A DNA stretch of 64,000 bases from Clostridium sp. (GTDB lineage: Bacteria; Bacillota; Clostridia; Clostridiales; Clostridiaceae): the NCBI RefSeq assembly GCF_018372875.1, contig NZ_JAHAIF010000013.1, positions 3,217 through 67,216 of the forward strand, given 5' to 3'. Under the pieces are notes generated by a model. That model was not told the DNA's origin. It saw only the letters and a list, made by a program, of their open reading frames with translations, and searched no databases. Of the stretch, positions 17,651-25,823 are shown piece after piece. The first letter of the stretch is position 1, and each line of letters starts with the position of its first letter. A program made the position numbers and the translations under genes.

Positions 17651-19102
17651 ATGGAAGTTTTACAAAATTTACAACCTTATGAAGTATTTAAATATTTTGA
17701 AGAGATATCTAATATCCCAAGGGGATCAGGTAATGAAAAAGCTATAAGTGATTACTTAGTTAACTTTGGTAAGAATCTTGGATTAGAAACAATTCAAGAT
17801 AAGGCTTTAAATGTAATAATTAAAAAACCTGCAACTAAGGGATATGAAAATGCACCTACAGTTATAATCCAAGGTCATATGGATATGGTGTGTGAAAAGA
17901 ATAAGGATACAGAACATGATTTTACTAAGGACCCTATAAAGCTAGTTGTTAAGGGGGATGAAATATATGCAGATGGAACTACTTTAGGGGCAGATAATGG
18001 TATTGCAGTAGCTTATGCTATGGCAGTTCTTGCAGATAATTCAATAGAACATCCAGCTATAGAAGTTCTTTTAACTACAGATGAAGAAACAGGCATGACT
18101 GGTGCTATGAACATAAATAAAGATGACATACAAGGAAAGATACTTCTTAATATTGATAGTGAAGAAGAAGGGTATTTACTAGTAAGTTGTGCTGGTGGAA
18201 TAAGAACTAAATCTTCTTTAGATATTACTTGGGAAGTTTTAAATGATGAAAAGATATTTGAAATATCAGTAAGAGGATTAAAGGGTGGTCATTCAGGTGC
18301 TGATATTCATGAATGGAGAGGTAACTCTAACAAACTTATGGGTAGAGTATTAAAAGACTTATTAGAAAAGATAGATTACAAAATAGTATCTATTAATGGT
18401 GGTTCTAAGAATAATGCTATACCAAGAGAAGCAGATGGAATCCTAGCTATAAAGTCAGCAGATGAAGAAAAGCTAGTAAGAATAGTTGAAACATGGGATA
18501 AGGTATTTAAAAAGGAATTAGAAGCACAAGATCCAGGAGTTTCTTTAACTGTTAAGGAAGTTTCGGTAGAAAGCAAGAAGGCGTTTAATAAGGAAACTAC
18601 TGAAAAGGCTGTGAACTTATTATTTGTTTATCCTAATGGAGTGAATACAATGAGCCGTAATATAGATGGCTTAGTTGAAAGTTCAACCAATATAGGTATA
18701 CTTACAACTACTGACTCAGAAGTTATTTTTGATAGCGCTGTTAGAAGTTCAGTACCATCTTTAAGAGCTAATATAGAAGAGAAGGTTAAGACAATTACTG
18801 AATTAGCTGGAGCTAAATATTCTGCTAATGATGGATATCCAGGTTGGGAATATAAAGCGGATTCTAAAATAAGAGAGATTTGCAAAGATGTATATAAGAA
18901 GATGTATGGTGAGGAACCTGTAGTTTATGCTTTACATGCCGGAGTTGAATGTGGATTATTTGAAGAAATCCTTGGGGATTTAGATATGATAAGCTTTGGA
19001 CCTAATATAAGAGGAGCTCATACTCCAGAAGAACATTTATCTATTTCTTCTACTAAGAAGGTATGGGAATACTTATTAGAAGTATTAAAGGCTATTAAGT
19101 AA
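17651..19102 (+). CDS. pepD: Aminoacyl-histidine dipeptidase (M20C)
   Basis: 483-residue cytosolic di-zinc dipeptidase with the M20 motifs in order: GHMDMV (H76, D78), LGADNG (D near 116, bridging), TTDEETGMTG (E145/E146 catalytic pair), NIDSEEEG (near 168) and ALHAGVECG (H near 428). The lid dimerisation domain lies between about 190 and 390. It releases amino acids from Xaa-His and related dipeptides. Single-gene unit with GAAAAGGAG as ribosome binding site. Confidence 0.94.
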   Translation: MEVLQNLQPYEVFKYFEEISNIPRGSGNEKAISDYLVNFGKNLGLETIQDKALNVIIKKPATKGYENAPTVIIQGHMDMVCEKNKDTEHDFTKDPIKLVVKGDEIYADGTTLGADNGIAVAYAMAVLADNSIEHPAIEVLLTTDEETGMTGAMNINKDDIQGKILLNIDSEEEGYLLVSCAGGIRTKSSLDITWEVLNDEKIFEISVRGLKGGHSGADIHEWRGNSNKLMGRVLKDLLEKIDYKIVSINGGSKNNAIPREADGILAIKSADEEKLVRIVETWDKVFKKELEAQDPGVSLTVKEVSVESKKAFNKETTEKAVNLLFVYPNGVNTMSRNIDGLVESSTNIGILTTTDSEVIFDSAVRSSVPSLRANIEEKVKTITELAGAKYSANDGYPGWEYKADSKIREICKDVYKKMYGEEPVVYALHAGVECGLFEEILGDLDMISFGPNIRGAHTPEEHLSISSTKKVWEYLLEVLKAIK

Positions 19103-19110
19103 TATAACGG

Positions 19111-19144
19111 AGGAACTGCTTTATAGCAGTTTCTTTCTTTTTTA
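19111..19144 (+). terminator. Intrinsic terminator of pepD
   Basis: GGAACTGCT/AGCAGTTTC stem followed by TTTCTTTTTT. Confidence 0.85.
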
Positions 19145-19255
19145 TTAATAAAGTATTATAGTGATTATTGATATTAACAAAGAATCAGTATTGATTAATT
19201 AACATGATATGGGTATAATGTTAATATATTAATAAAATTTTAGGAGGAATAGAAG

Positions 19256-19435
19256 ATGGACGTTAAAGAAAAAGTGTTAGAAGTCTTAAATAATTCAGCT
19301 GAACCTTTAAAGGGAGGACAAATTGCAGAAATATCTGGGTTAGATAAGAAAGATGTAGATAAGGCAATTAAGGCTCTTAAGGCGGAAGAAAAGATCATAT
19401 CTCCAAAGAGATGCTTTTATACAGCTAATAAATAG
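19256..19435 (+). CDS. 59-residue winged-helix-like protein
   Basis: Short protein starting MDVKEKVLEVLNNSAEPLKG, with a helix-turn-helix-like arrangement (GQIAEISGLDKKDVDKAIKA) and a basic wing-like end (KIISPKRCFYTANK). The TAGGAGGAA site 7 bases before the ATG and the terminator just after the stop support a real gene. It looks like a minimal MarR/winged-helix DNA-binding domain, of the kind found in many clostridia. No partner or sensor domain is attached; the target is unknown. Confidence 0.82.
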   Translation: MDVKEKVLEVLNNSAEPLKGGQIAEISGLDKKDVDKAIKALKAEEKIISPKRCFYTANK

Positions 19436-19444
19436 AAAATATTA

Positions 19445-19473
19445 AGGGACTATCTATTGATGGTCTCTTTTTT
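19445..19473 (+). terminator. Intrinsic terminator of the 59-residue gene
   Basis: AGGGACTA/TGGTCTCT stem with two G-U pairs, then TTTTTT. Confidence 0.8.
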
Positions 19474-19474
19474 C

Positions 19475-19589
19475 TGTCTAGAAAAATATAAAATTTAAAT
19501 TAGATATAAATCAAATATATTGTTACATTGCTGTGACTTGGAGCTTGCTATGGAAGAAGCAAAATAAATATCAACCCCACCTTTTTTGT
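19475..19589 (+). repeat. Dispersed element, copy E (left hairpin arm deleted)
   Basis: Begins TGTCTAGAAAAATATAAAATT after the terminator, continues to TTACATT, then jumps into the loop (TGACTTGGAGC...GGAAGAAGC) and keeps the right arm AAAATAAATATCAACCCCAC and the exit CTTTTTTG. The left arm is missing, so no hairpin can form. Confidence 0.75.
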
Positions 19590-19687
19590 CTAAAAAACTA
19601 TGGATAACTATTCATTAATTAAAGGAAGGGAATATAAACTCTCTGTAGAATTATTATATTTAAGTGATTTAATGGGAGGAGAGTTAG

Positions 19688-20194
19688 TTGGTATATATTG
19701 GATTTGAATTTAAGGACTATGTAGTGTCCAGTGTAGAAGAAGATGGACTAGAAGAATTAAATAATTGGATAAAAATAAATAATAGTGAAGATCATACTTG
19801 CTATTCATTAGATAGTCAAATGTTTTATAGAAGATTTTTAGAATATTATGTAACAGAAAATGAATTCTTTTTAGAGATACACAAAAATAATGAGCTTGTT
19901 GGAGTGTTTAAAGGAAGATTAGAGTTAGAAAATAAGAAAGAATTATTTATATGGCTTTTTATAATAAAAAAAGAATTAAGGAATGAAGGCCATGGTTCTG
20001 AAATTGTGTCAGGAGTCATAGAATATTTTATAAGACAATATACAATAGATACTATAAAAGTTGGAGTTGTACAAAACAATTTAGAGGGCATTTCTTTTTG
20101 GGATAGTAAAGGATTCAAAGTAGAAAGGATAGCTAAAGACTTTTTTCAGGATGAAGAAGAAAGTGGAAGAAATCTTGTTATTATGCAAAGATAA
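19688..20194 (+). CDS. GNAT-family N-acetyltransferase
   Basis: 168-residue acetyltransferase. The acetyl-CoA binding region is seen as FIIKKELRNEGHGSEIVSG (about 96-114; R/Q-x-x-G-x-G/A pattern R-N-E-G-H-G), followed by the strand TIKVGVVQNN and the helix GISFWDSKGFK typical of the fold. The start is TTG at 19688, supported by GGGAGGAGAG 4 bases upstream; no usable ATG exists near. The substrate is not predictable. Single gene. Confidence 0.85.
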   Translation: MVYIGFEFKDYVVSSVEEDGLEELNNWIKINNSEDHTCYSLDSQMFYRRFLEYYVTENEFFLEIHKNNELVGVFKGRLELENKKELFIWLFIIKKELRNEGHGSEIVSGVIEYFIRQYTIDTIKVGVVQNNLEGISFWDSKGFKVERIAKDFFQDEEESGRNLVIMQR

Positions 20195-20214
20195 TAATAT
20201 GTAAATAAAATAGC

Positions 20215-20243
20215 TTGACTATTTTGGAATAAATTACTATAAT
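20215..20243 (+). promoter_or_regulatory. Sigma-A promoter of the NlpC/P60 gene
   Basis: TTGACT (20215-20220), 17-bp spacer, TATAAT (20238-20243). The roughly 95-base leader contains a small stem (AGGGC/GTCCT near 20253-20271); I could not match it to a known riboswitch. Confidence 0.8.
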
Positions 20244-20343
20244 TAAAAAAGCAGGGCAAGAAGAACGTCCTATAAATGTGTGTGAAAATGTTTACTAAAA
20301 CTATTGTGGGAAGTGAAACTTTCTTAAAGGAAGGGGAGTATCT

Positions 20344-20973
20344 ATGATTTCAAAAAGAAAGATACTTACTAAGGCTGTAGCTATTACAGTTGTATGTGCA
20401 GCAGTTGCAATGGTAGGTGCAGAAAGTATAAGTGCAGATACAAGTGCAAAGACAAAACAGGGTGTAGTACTTAAGACAAGTGAACTTAAGGTTAATAAAG
20501 TAATTGTGTCACCTAAAAAGGTTGAAGAACCAAATACCGTACAATCTTCAAGATCATCAAACACAACAGGTAAGAAAAATACTAATTCTTCTATAAACAG
20601 AGGAGTGAACAAGTCATCAAGCCAAGTAGCAAATTATGCTTGTAATTTCCTAGGAAGACCATATGTATATGGTGCAAATGGACCAAATGCATTCGATTGT
20701 TCTGGTTTTACAAGTTATGTATATAGACATTTTGGGGTGAGTTTACCACGTACAGCTAAATCACAATTTAGTGCAGGAAGTGCAGTGTCAAGAGATAATT
20801 TAGCGCCTGGAGACTTAGTATTCTTTAATACAGTAGGATACTTAGGTCATGTTGGTTTATACATTGGTGGTGGTGATTTTATACATGCTGCATCAAGTGG
20901 TATGGTAAAAATAAGCTCTCTTAGTGAGGGGTACTACAGAACAAGATATGCAGGAGCAAGAAGAGTATTTTAA
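20344..20973 (+). CDS. Secreted NlpC/P60 peptidoglycan endopeptidase
   Basis: 209-residue cell-wall hydrolase. An N-terminal signal peptide (about 1-31, ending SISADTSA) is followed by a low-complexity Ser/Asn/Lys linker (about 60-92) and a C-terminal NlpC/P60 domain. The catalytic triad is C119 (FDCSGF), H169 (LGHVGLY) and H181 (FIHAAS). It cleaves gamma-D-glutamyl-diamino acid bonds in stem peptides. It lacks the SH3 or coiled-coil substrate-binding domain most relatives carry, so targeting may rely on the linker. AAGGGGAG precedes the ATG. Confidence 0.92.
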   Translation: MISKRKILTKAVAITVVCAAVAMVGAESISADTSAKTKQGVVLKTSELKVNKVIVSPKKVEEPNTVQSSRSSNTTGKKNTNSSINRGVNKSSSQVANYACNFLGRPYVYGANGPNAFDCSGFTSYVYRHFGVSLPRTAKSQFSAGSAVSRDNLAPGDLVFFNTVGYLGHVGLYIGGGDFIHAASSGMVKISSLSEGYYRTRYAGARRVF

Positions 20974-21003
20974 TTTTAGTTTTTAGTGTATGAATATATA
21001 AGG

Positions 21004-21039
21004 TCTCTACTTAAATTTATTTAAGTAGAGATTTTTTTT
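21004..21039 (+). terminator. Intrinsic terminator of the NlpC/P60 gene
   Basis: TCTCTACTTAAAT/ATTTAAGTAGAGA stem followed by TTTTTTTT. Confidence 0.9.
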
Positions 21040-21177
21040 GTCTAGGAAAATATAAAATCAAGGATAATAATTTTATATTTTCCATACCTTTAGTGGGAGT
21101 GGAGTTGATATTTGTTTTGATGTAACTTTGAGCGCAGCGACGGAACAAGAAAAATAAATATCAACTCCACCTTTTTT
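21040..21177 (+). repeat. Dispersed element, copy D (best-paired hairpin)
   Basis: Starts GTCTAGGAAAATATAAAAT after the terminator. A deletion then removes most of the 5' module. The hairpin is the most complete: GTGGAGTTGATATTTGTTTT (21099-21118) pairs with AAAATAAATATCAACTCCAC (21151-21170) over 20 bp with a single G-U, and exits into CTTTTTTG. The loop keeps GAGCGCAGCGACGGAACAAG. Confidence 0.88.
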
Positions 21178-21247
21178 GTGCTTAAATTACGAATATTTCT
21201 CCTTTTTAATTAATATACATAATATTAAAGAAGTAAGGGGGGAGAAT

Positions 21248-21934
21248 ATGAGATACACAAGATACGACTATAAGAAGAAAAGTGGAGGAGGTTTCTTTTT
21301 ATGGATTCTATTAATTATTATTTTAGCAGTAGCTATAGGAATTACTATCTTCAAGATGTTTTTTAGTGATGGGGAAATAAGTAATTCACTGAAAGTACCT
21401 AATAAAAGTCAGAAAGAAGAAAGTATTAATACAGATGAGAATAGTGGCGTATTTAAAGTAATCCAATGTGGATTGTTTTCTAAAGAGGAAAACGCCAATA
21501 GCGCCTTAACAACGTTACCTTCTTCTATGACTGGATTTGTAATTCAGGAGGAAGGTAAGTTCAAAGTTATGGCTGGTATATATAGTGATGAAGAATGTGC
21601 AAAAAAAACAGAAGAGTTAACTAAAGCATCAATTAATAACTTTACTATTAAGTGTTCTATACCAAAGGACTCTTCAGAAAAAAAGATAGAGGCACAAATA
21701 ATAGAGGGATACTTGCAGATAATAAATAAGTTTGAAGAAAGTGACGTGAAATCAGTAAAAACGGTTGATTTTAAAAAGTGGACAGAAGAAACAGCAGCAA
21801 ATATTAAAAGTCCTAGTGAAGAAGTTCAAGATTTGGTGAAAGTTATTAAAGAGTTACCTGATGAATATACTCAAAAGGATGTTAAAGCATCTAAGGATTT
21901 CTTATACAAATTGCTCATAAAATATCGAGTATAG
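21248..21934 (+). CDS. SPOR-domain membrane protein
   Basis: 228-residue single-pass protein: basic cytoplasmic N-terminus (MRYTRYDYKKKSGG), membrane helix (about 18-40), then an extracellular part with a SPOR-like domain (about 68-140: FKVIQCGLFSKEENANSAL, then GKFKVMAGIYSDEECAKK). SPOR domains bind denuded glycan strands at division septa. ATG 21248 after AAGGGGGGAGA is the true start; the upstream in-frame TTG lies inside a repeat element. It precedes maf and the mre cluster, as in other clostridia, which suggests a cell-wall or division role. Confidence 0.8.
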   Translation: MRYTRYDYKKKSGGGFFLWILLIIILAVAIGITIFKMFFSDGEISNSLKVPNKSQKEESINTDENSGVFKVIQCGLFSKEENANSALTTLPSSMTGFVIQEEGKFKVMAGIYSDEECAKKTEELTKASINNFTIKCSIPKDSSEKKIEAQIIEGYLQIINKFEESDVKSVKTVDFKKWTEETAANIKSPSEEVQDLVKVIKELPDEYTQKDVKASKDFLYKLLIKYRV

Positions 21935-22014
21935 TAAAATCTTAAGAATAAATTAAAATGCATTAGAATTAAATGAACATACTTGTTTATAAGTATATAT
22001 AATGATAAACTATA

Positions 22015-22060
22015 TTAGGTGTAGTAATGCTTACAACCATTTGCTACACCTAAGCTTTTA
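22015..22060 (+). terminator. Stem-loop after the SPOR gene
   Basis: TTAGGTGTAGTAATG pairs with CATTTGCTACACCTAA (one bulge). Only a short T-run (CTTTTA) follows, so termination may be partial. The following maf operon lies about 80 bases on. Confidence 0.55.
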
Positions 22061-22139
22061 TAAAAAATACAAAAAAATATGTCTATAAAATGATAAAAAT
22101 GGCAATACTATTTGATAGTATACTTTAGGAGTGAGAAAA

Positions 22140-22706
22140 TTGAAGATAGTATTAGCTTCAGCTTCTGAAAGAAGACAAGAATTATTATCTAGATTAGTTG
22201 AAGAATTTAAAGTTGTTGTAAGTAATTTTGATGAAAATACGGTTGTTTTTAAAGGAAATGTAAAAGAGTATGTAGAAAATATAGCTTTAGGTAAAGCTAT
22301 AGATGTACAAAAAAGTATACATGAAGACGTAATTATAATAGCAGCAGATACAATCGTAACTTTAGATAATAAAATTTTAGGTAAGCCTAAAGATGGGACA
22401 GAGGCTTTTAGTATGCTTAAAGATTTAAGCGGAAGAACACATAATGTTTATTCTGGAATTGTATTAATAAATACAAAGACAGGGGAAATTATGAAAGATT
22501 CCTTATGTACTGAAGTAAGATTTTCAAAGCTTAAGGATGAAGAGATAATTAAATACATAGAGAGCAAAGAACCATTGGATAAAGCAGGAGCATATGGGAT
22601 TCAAGGTAAGGGTGGCATTTTTGTAGAAGAAATTAAAGGGTGTTACTATAATGTTGTAGGGCTTCCTTTAAATAAGCTTAAAAGTATGATGGATAAAATA
22701 ATATAA
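22140..22706 (+). CDS. maf: Maf nucleoside triphosphate pyrophosphatase
   Basis: 188-residue house-cleaning pyrophosphatase (dTTP/UTP and modified nucleotides) linked to septum formation. It shows the N-terminal LASASERRQELL motif (S7, S9, R11, R12), the catalytic AADTIV with D70, and LGKPKDGTEA. The start is TTG at 22140: AGGAGTGAG lies 8 bases ahead and the protein then begins MKIVLASAS like its relatives. The in-frame GTG at 22131 sits inside that ribosome binding site. First gene of maf-radC-mreBCD. Confidence 0.93.
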   Translation: MKIVLASASERRQELLSRLVEEFKVVVSNFDENTVVFKGNVKEYVENIALGKAIDVQKSIHEDVIIIAADTIVTLDNKILGKPKDGTEAFSMLKDLSGRTHNVYSGIVLINTKTGEIMKDSLCTEVRFSKLKDEEIIKYIESKEPLDKAGAYGIQGKGGIFVEEIKGCYYNVVGLPLNKLKSMMDKII

Positions 22707-22740
22707 GGGGTGGGGAATCTAATTTAAGAGGAGTATGTAA

Positions 22741-23430
22741 ATGGACAATAATCTTAAGATTTTAGATTTACCATTAAGTGAGAGACCTTTAGAGAAATTA
22801 CTTTCTTTAGGGGCAGAAAGTTTAAATAATTCAGAGTTATTAGCAATAATATTAAGATGTGGTATTAAAGGAGAAAATGTTCTTTCTTTAAGTCAACGAA
22901 TATTATGTGAATTACAAGGCTTAGACGGTATTATGAATGCATCATACGATGAAATAACTTCAATAACAGGAATAAAAAAAGTTAAGGCATCGCAGATTTT
23001 AGCAGTAGCTGAACTTTTTAAAAGATTTAATACTCTGAAGAGTAATAGAATTGAAATTGGAATATCAAATCCCAAGGATATATCTAGATTACTTATGAAT
23101 GAAATGAGTTGTTTAAATCAGGAAGTTTTAAAATTAGTAGTATTAAATACTAAGAATAAAATTATAAGAGTAAAGGATGTATTTAAAGGAAGTTTAAACA
23201 CATCAATAGTACATCCAAGAGAAATTTATTCAGAAGCTATAAGATGTGGTGGAGCTTCAATTATAATATGTCATAATCATCCTTCTGGAGATTCTACTCC
23301 TAGCAAGGAAGATATTAACATAACTGCAAGAATAAAAGAATGTGGTAAAATAATAGGAATAGAGCTATTAGATCATATTATTATTGGAAATAATGAATAT
23401 ACAAGTTTAAAAGAAAAAGGAATTATATAG
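22741..23430 (+). CDS. radC: RadC family JAMM protein
   Basis: 229-residue protein with an N-terminal helix-hairpin-helix region (about 45-75, ITGIKKVKASQIL) and a C-terminal JAB/MPN domain. The metal motif is intact: H178-N-H180-P-x6-S188-x-x-D191 (CHNHPSGDSTPSKED). The family is widespread, and despite the name a repair role is unproven. Its place between maf and mreB is conserved in Firmicutes. GAGGAG precedes the ATG. Confidence 0.95.
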   Translation: MDNNLKILDLPLSERPLEKLLSLGAESLNNSELLAIILRCGIKGENVLSLSQRILCELQGLDGIMNASYDEITSITGIKKVKASQILAVAELFKRFNTLKSNRIEIGISNPKDISRLLMNEMSCLNQEVLKLVVLNTKNKIIRVKDVFKGSLNTSIVHPREIYSEAIRCGGASIIICHNHPSGDSTPSKEDINITARIKECGKIIGIELLDHIIIGNNEYTSLKEKGII

Positions 23431-23449
23431 CTGAAAGGGGAAAAATACA

Positions 23450-24463
23450 ATGGGATTTTTTGGAACAAGTAAAGACATGGGAATAGATTTAGGTACTGCG
23501 AATACTCTTGTTTTTGTAAAAGGAAAGGGAGTAGTTTTAAGAGAGCCTTCAGTTGTTGCTATAAATAATTTAACAAAGAAACCTTTAGCAGTAGGTGCTG
23601 AAGCTAAACTTATGATTGGTAGAACACCAGGAAACATAGTAGCAATAAGACCTTTAAAGGATGGAGTTATAGCTGACTTTGATGTTGCTCACACTATGAT
23701 TAAATCATTAATTGAAAAGGCTGCTAGTAAGAGCGGTTTTAAAGCACCTAGAATTATAGTATGTTATCCATCAGGAGTAACAGAAGTAGAGAAGAGAGCT
23801 ATTGAAGAAGCAACAAAGCTTGCAGGAGCAAGAGATGTTATCTTAATGGAAGAGCCAATGGCAGCAGCTATAGGAGCAGGACTTCCAGTAAGTGAACCAA
23901 CAGGAAGTATGATAGTAGATATTGGTGGAGGAACCACTGAAGTGGCTATTATATCACTTGGGGGTATTGTAACTAGCAAGTCACTAAGAGTTGCTGGAGA
24001 CGAATTAGATCAAGCAGTTATAGCTTATATTAAGAAAGAGTATAACCTTATGATAGGTGAAAGAACTGCAGAGCAAGTAAAGATGGAAATTGGATCTGCT
24101 TATAAAGTAGAAGATGAAGATAGAATAATTGAAATTAAGGGAAGAGATTTAATAACAGGTCTTCCAAAGATTATTGAAGTTTCAGAGTCTCAAATAAGAG
24201 AAGCTCTTAAGGAACCTGTATATGCAATAATTGAGTCTATTAAGACAACATTAGAAAAGACTCCACCAGAACTTGCAGCTGATATTATGGAAAAAGGAAT
24301 AATGCTTGCAGGTGGAGGAGCTTTATTAAAGGGATTAGATGTGTTAATTGGAAAAGAAACAAATATGCCTGTTCATATAGCGGAATCACCTCTTGACTGC
24401 GTAGTTCTAGGGGCAGGAAAAGCTCTAGAGGATTTCGACAAAATAAGTAGAGAAGAAAGATAG
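23450..24463 (+). CDS. mreB: Rod-shape actin homologue MreB
   Basis: 337-residue bacterial actin that organises lateral wall synthesis. Nucleotide-binding motifs are phosphate 1 [13 protein letters not shown] (about 8-20), phosphate 2 [13 protein letters not shown] (about 154-166) and adenosine [13 protein letters not shown] (about 284-296). A hydrophobic N-terminus (MGFFG) may help membrane binding. Followed by mreC after 10 bases; part of the shape operon. Confidence 0.97.
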   Translation: MGFFGTSKDMGIDLGTANTLVFVKGKGVVLREPSVVAINNLTKKPLAVGAEAKLMIGRTPGNIVAIRPLKDGVIADFDVAHTMIKSLIEKAASKSGFKAPRIIVCYPSGVTEVEKRAIEEATKLAGARDVILMEEPMAAAIGAGLPVSEPTGSMIVDIGGGTTEVAIISLGGIVTSKSLRVAGDELDQAVIAYIKKEYNLMIGERTAEQVKMEIGSAYKVEDEDRIIEIKGRDLITGLPKIIEVSESQIREALKEPVYAIIESIKTTLEKTPPELAADIMEKGIMLAGGGALLKGLDVLIGKETNMPVHIAESPLDCVVLGAGKALEDFDKISREER

Positions 24464-24473
24464 AGCATAATAT

Positions 24474-25319
24474 ATGAAGCTTCTTAAGAACAAACTGACA
24501 GTAACTATTATAGTGCTGTCAGTTGCATTTTTAGGGTTAATTACTTTTACTGTTAGTAGAGAGAATAAAGGATTAGAAAGTGGAGCAGGCAGCACTTTAA
24601 ATCCAGTTCAAAAAGTTGCATATGGTTTTAATAGAGGTGTAAAAGATTTTGTTGATTTCTTTTTGAATTTTTCAGATGTTAGAGATGAAAATAAAGAATT
24701 AAAGAAAGAAAATGATAAGCTTAAGGCCGAAATAGATGAGTATTCTAAATTAAAAGAAGAAAATGAAAGACTTCAAAAGGTCTTAAATTTTAAAGATGAA
24801 AAGAATAATTATGATTACATAGGTACGAACATAATAGGAATTAGTGGCGATAGTATACTAAATGGATATATTGTCGATAGAGGAAAAGACGATGGAATAG
24901 AAAAAGGGATGGTAGTAATTTCAGCGGATGGACTTGTGGGACAAGTTTCCTCGGTAGGGAATAATTGGGCTATAGTGCAATGTATAGTAAATGAAAATGT
25001 AAAGGTTGCTGTTATGGTGGATAGCACTAGAGAAAACACAGGAATACTACAAGGATATAAAGATTATTTTAATAATAATTTAGCTAAAGTTCTTAATCTT
25101 CCTATGGATTCAGAAGTAAAAGAAGGGGATATTATAGTTACTTCGGGATTAGGAGGATATTATCCAAAAGAAATTAAAATTGGTGAAGTAGTTTCTGTTG
25201 AGGAAGATAGGGTTAAAGTAATGAAGAGTGCTATAGTAAAACCTTATGTTGACTTTAATAAGATAGAGGAATTATTTATAGTGGCTCCAAAAGATAAAAG
25301 AGAAATAAAGTATGACTAA
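24474..25319 (+). CDS. mreC: Rod-shape protein MreC
   Basis: 281-residue bitopic protein: membrane helix at about 8-27, coiled coil at about 65-103 (ENKELKKENDKLKAEIDEY), then the beta-rich periplasm-equivalent domain with the family segments GYIVDRGKDDGIEKGMVVI and GLVGQVSSVG and a conserved DIIVTSGLGGYYP. It scaffolds PBP2 and MreD in the elongation complex. Short intergenic gaps on both sides support one operon. Confidence 0.94.
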   Translation: MKLLKNKLTVTIIVLSVAFLGLITFTVSRENKGLESGAGSTLNPVQKVAYGFNRGVKDFVDFFLNFSDVRDENKELKKENDKLKAEIDEYSKLKEENERLQKVLNFKDEKNNYDYIGTNIIGISGDSILNGYIVDRGKDDGIEKGMVVISADGLVGQVSSVGNNWAIVQCIVNENVKVAVMVDSTRENTGILQGYKDYFNNNLAKVLNLPMDSEVKEGDIIVTSGLGGYYPKEIKIGEVVSVEEDRVKVMKSAIVKPYVDFNKIEELFIVAPKDKREIKYD

Positions 25320-25331
25320 GAGGTGTGAGAT

Positions 25332-25823
25332 ATGAAGAGATTTATAATAGTATTAATATCAATATTATTATTGATATTAGATAATTCATTGTCACCCTTT
25401 ATAGCTATAAAAGGCATATATCCAAGTCTCTTGTTTATCTTTGCAATAGCCTATTCTATAATTAATGGGAAAAATGAAGCAGTATTTATAGGAGTAGTAA
25501 GTGGATTATTACAAGATATATTCTTTTTTAATGGATTTGGAATTAATGCGCTAGTCAATATGTTATGTTGTCTTTTTGCAGGGGTAGTTGGTGAAGGGAT
25601 ATGGAGAAATAAGAAGCTTATTCCTGTAGGAACTATGTTTGTAGCTACTTCATTAAGAGTGTTTGGAATCTTTATTATAATGTATTTATTAAGAATTAAA
25701 GTAGATGTGTTAAGAGGTATTTTTGCTGGACTTTACAATTCTATAATTATGTTTTTTGCTTATCCTTTATTTTATAAGTTTTTATATAATGATGAGGAAA
25801 AAACAAAGTGGAGGTTTAAATGA
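25332..25823 (+). CDS. mreD: Rod-shape protein MreD
   Basis: 163-residue integral membrane protein with about five hydrophobic segments, positioned between mreC and the PBP2 gene and overlapping the latter by 4 bases (ATGA type). The pattern GLLQDIFFFNGFGINAL near 55-71 is the conserved MreD loop. Function is structural within the elongasome. Confidence 0.9.
   Translation: MKRFIIVLISILLLILDNSLSPFIAIKGIYPSLLFIFAIAYSIINGKNEAVFIGVVSGLLQDIFFFNGFGINALVNMLCCLFAGVVGEGIWRNKKLIPVGTMFVATSLRVFGIFIIMYLLRIKVDVLRGIFAGLYNSIIMFFAYPLFYKFLYNDEEKTKWRFK

Noticed and set aside
20250..20343. Cyclic di-GMP or cyclic di-AMP riboswitch before the NlpC/P60 gene
   Set aside because: The leader is about 95 bases and lacks the conserved motifs of either class.
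21176..21247. N-terminal extension of the SPOR protein
   Set aside because: It begins inside repeat copy D and lacks a ribosome binding site.
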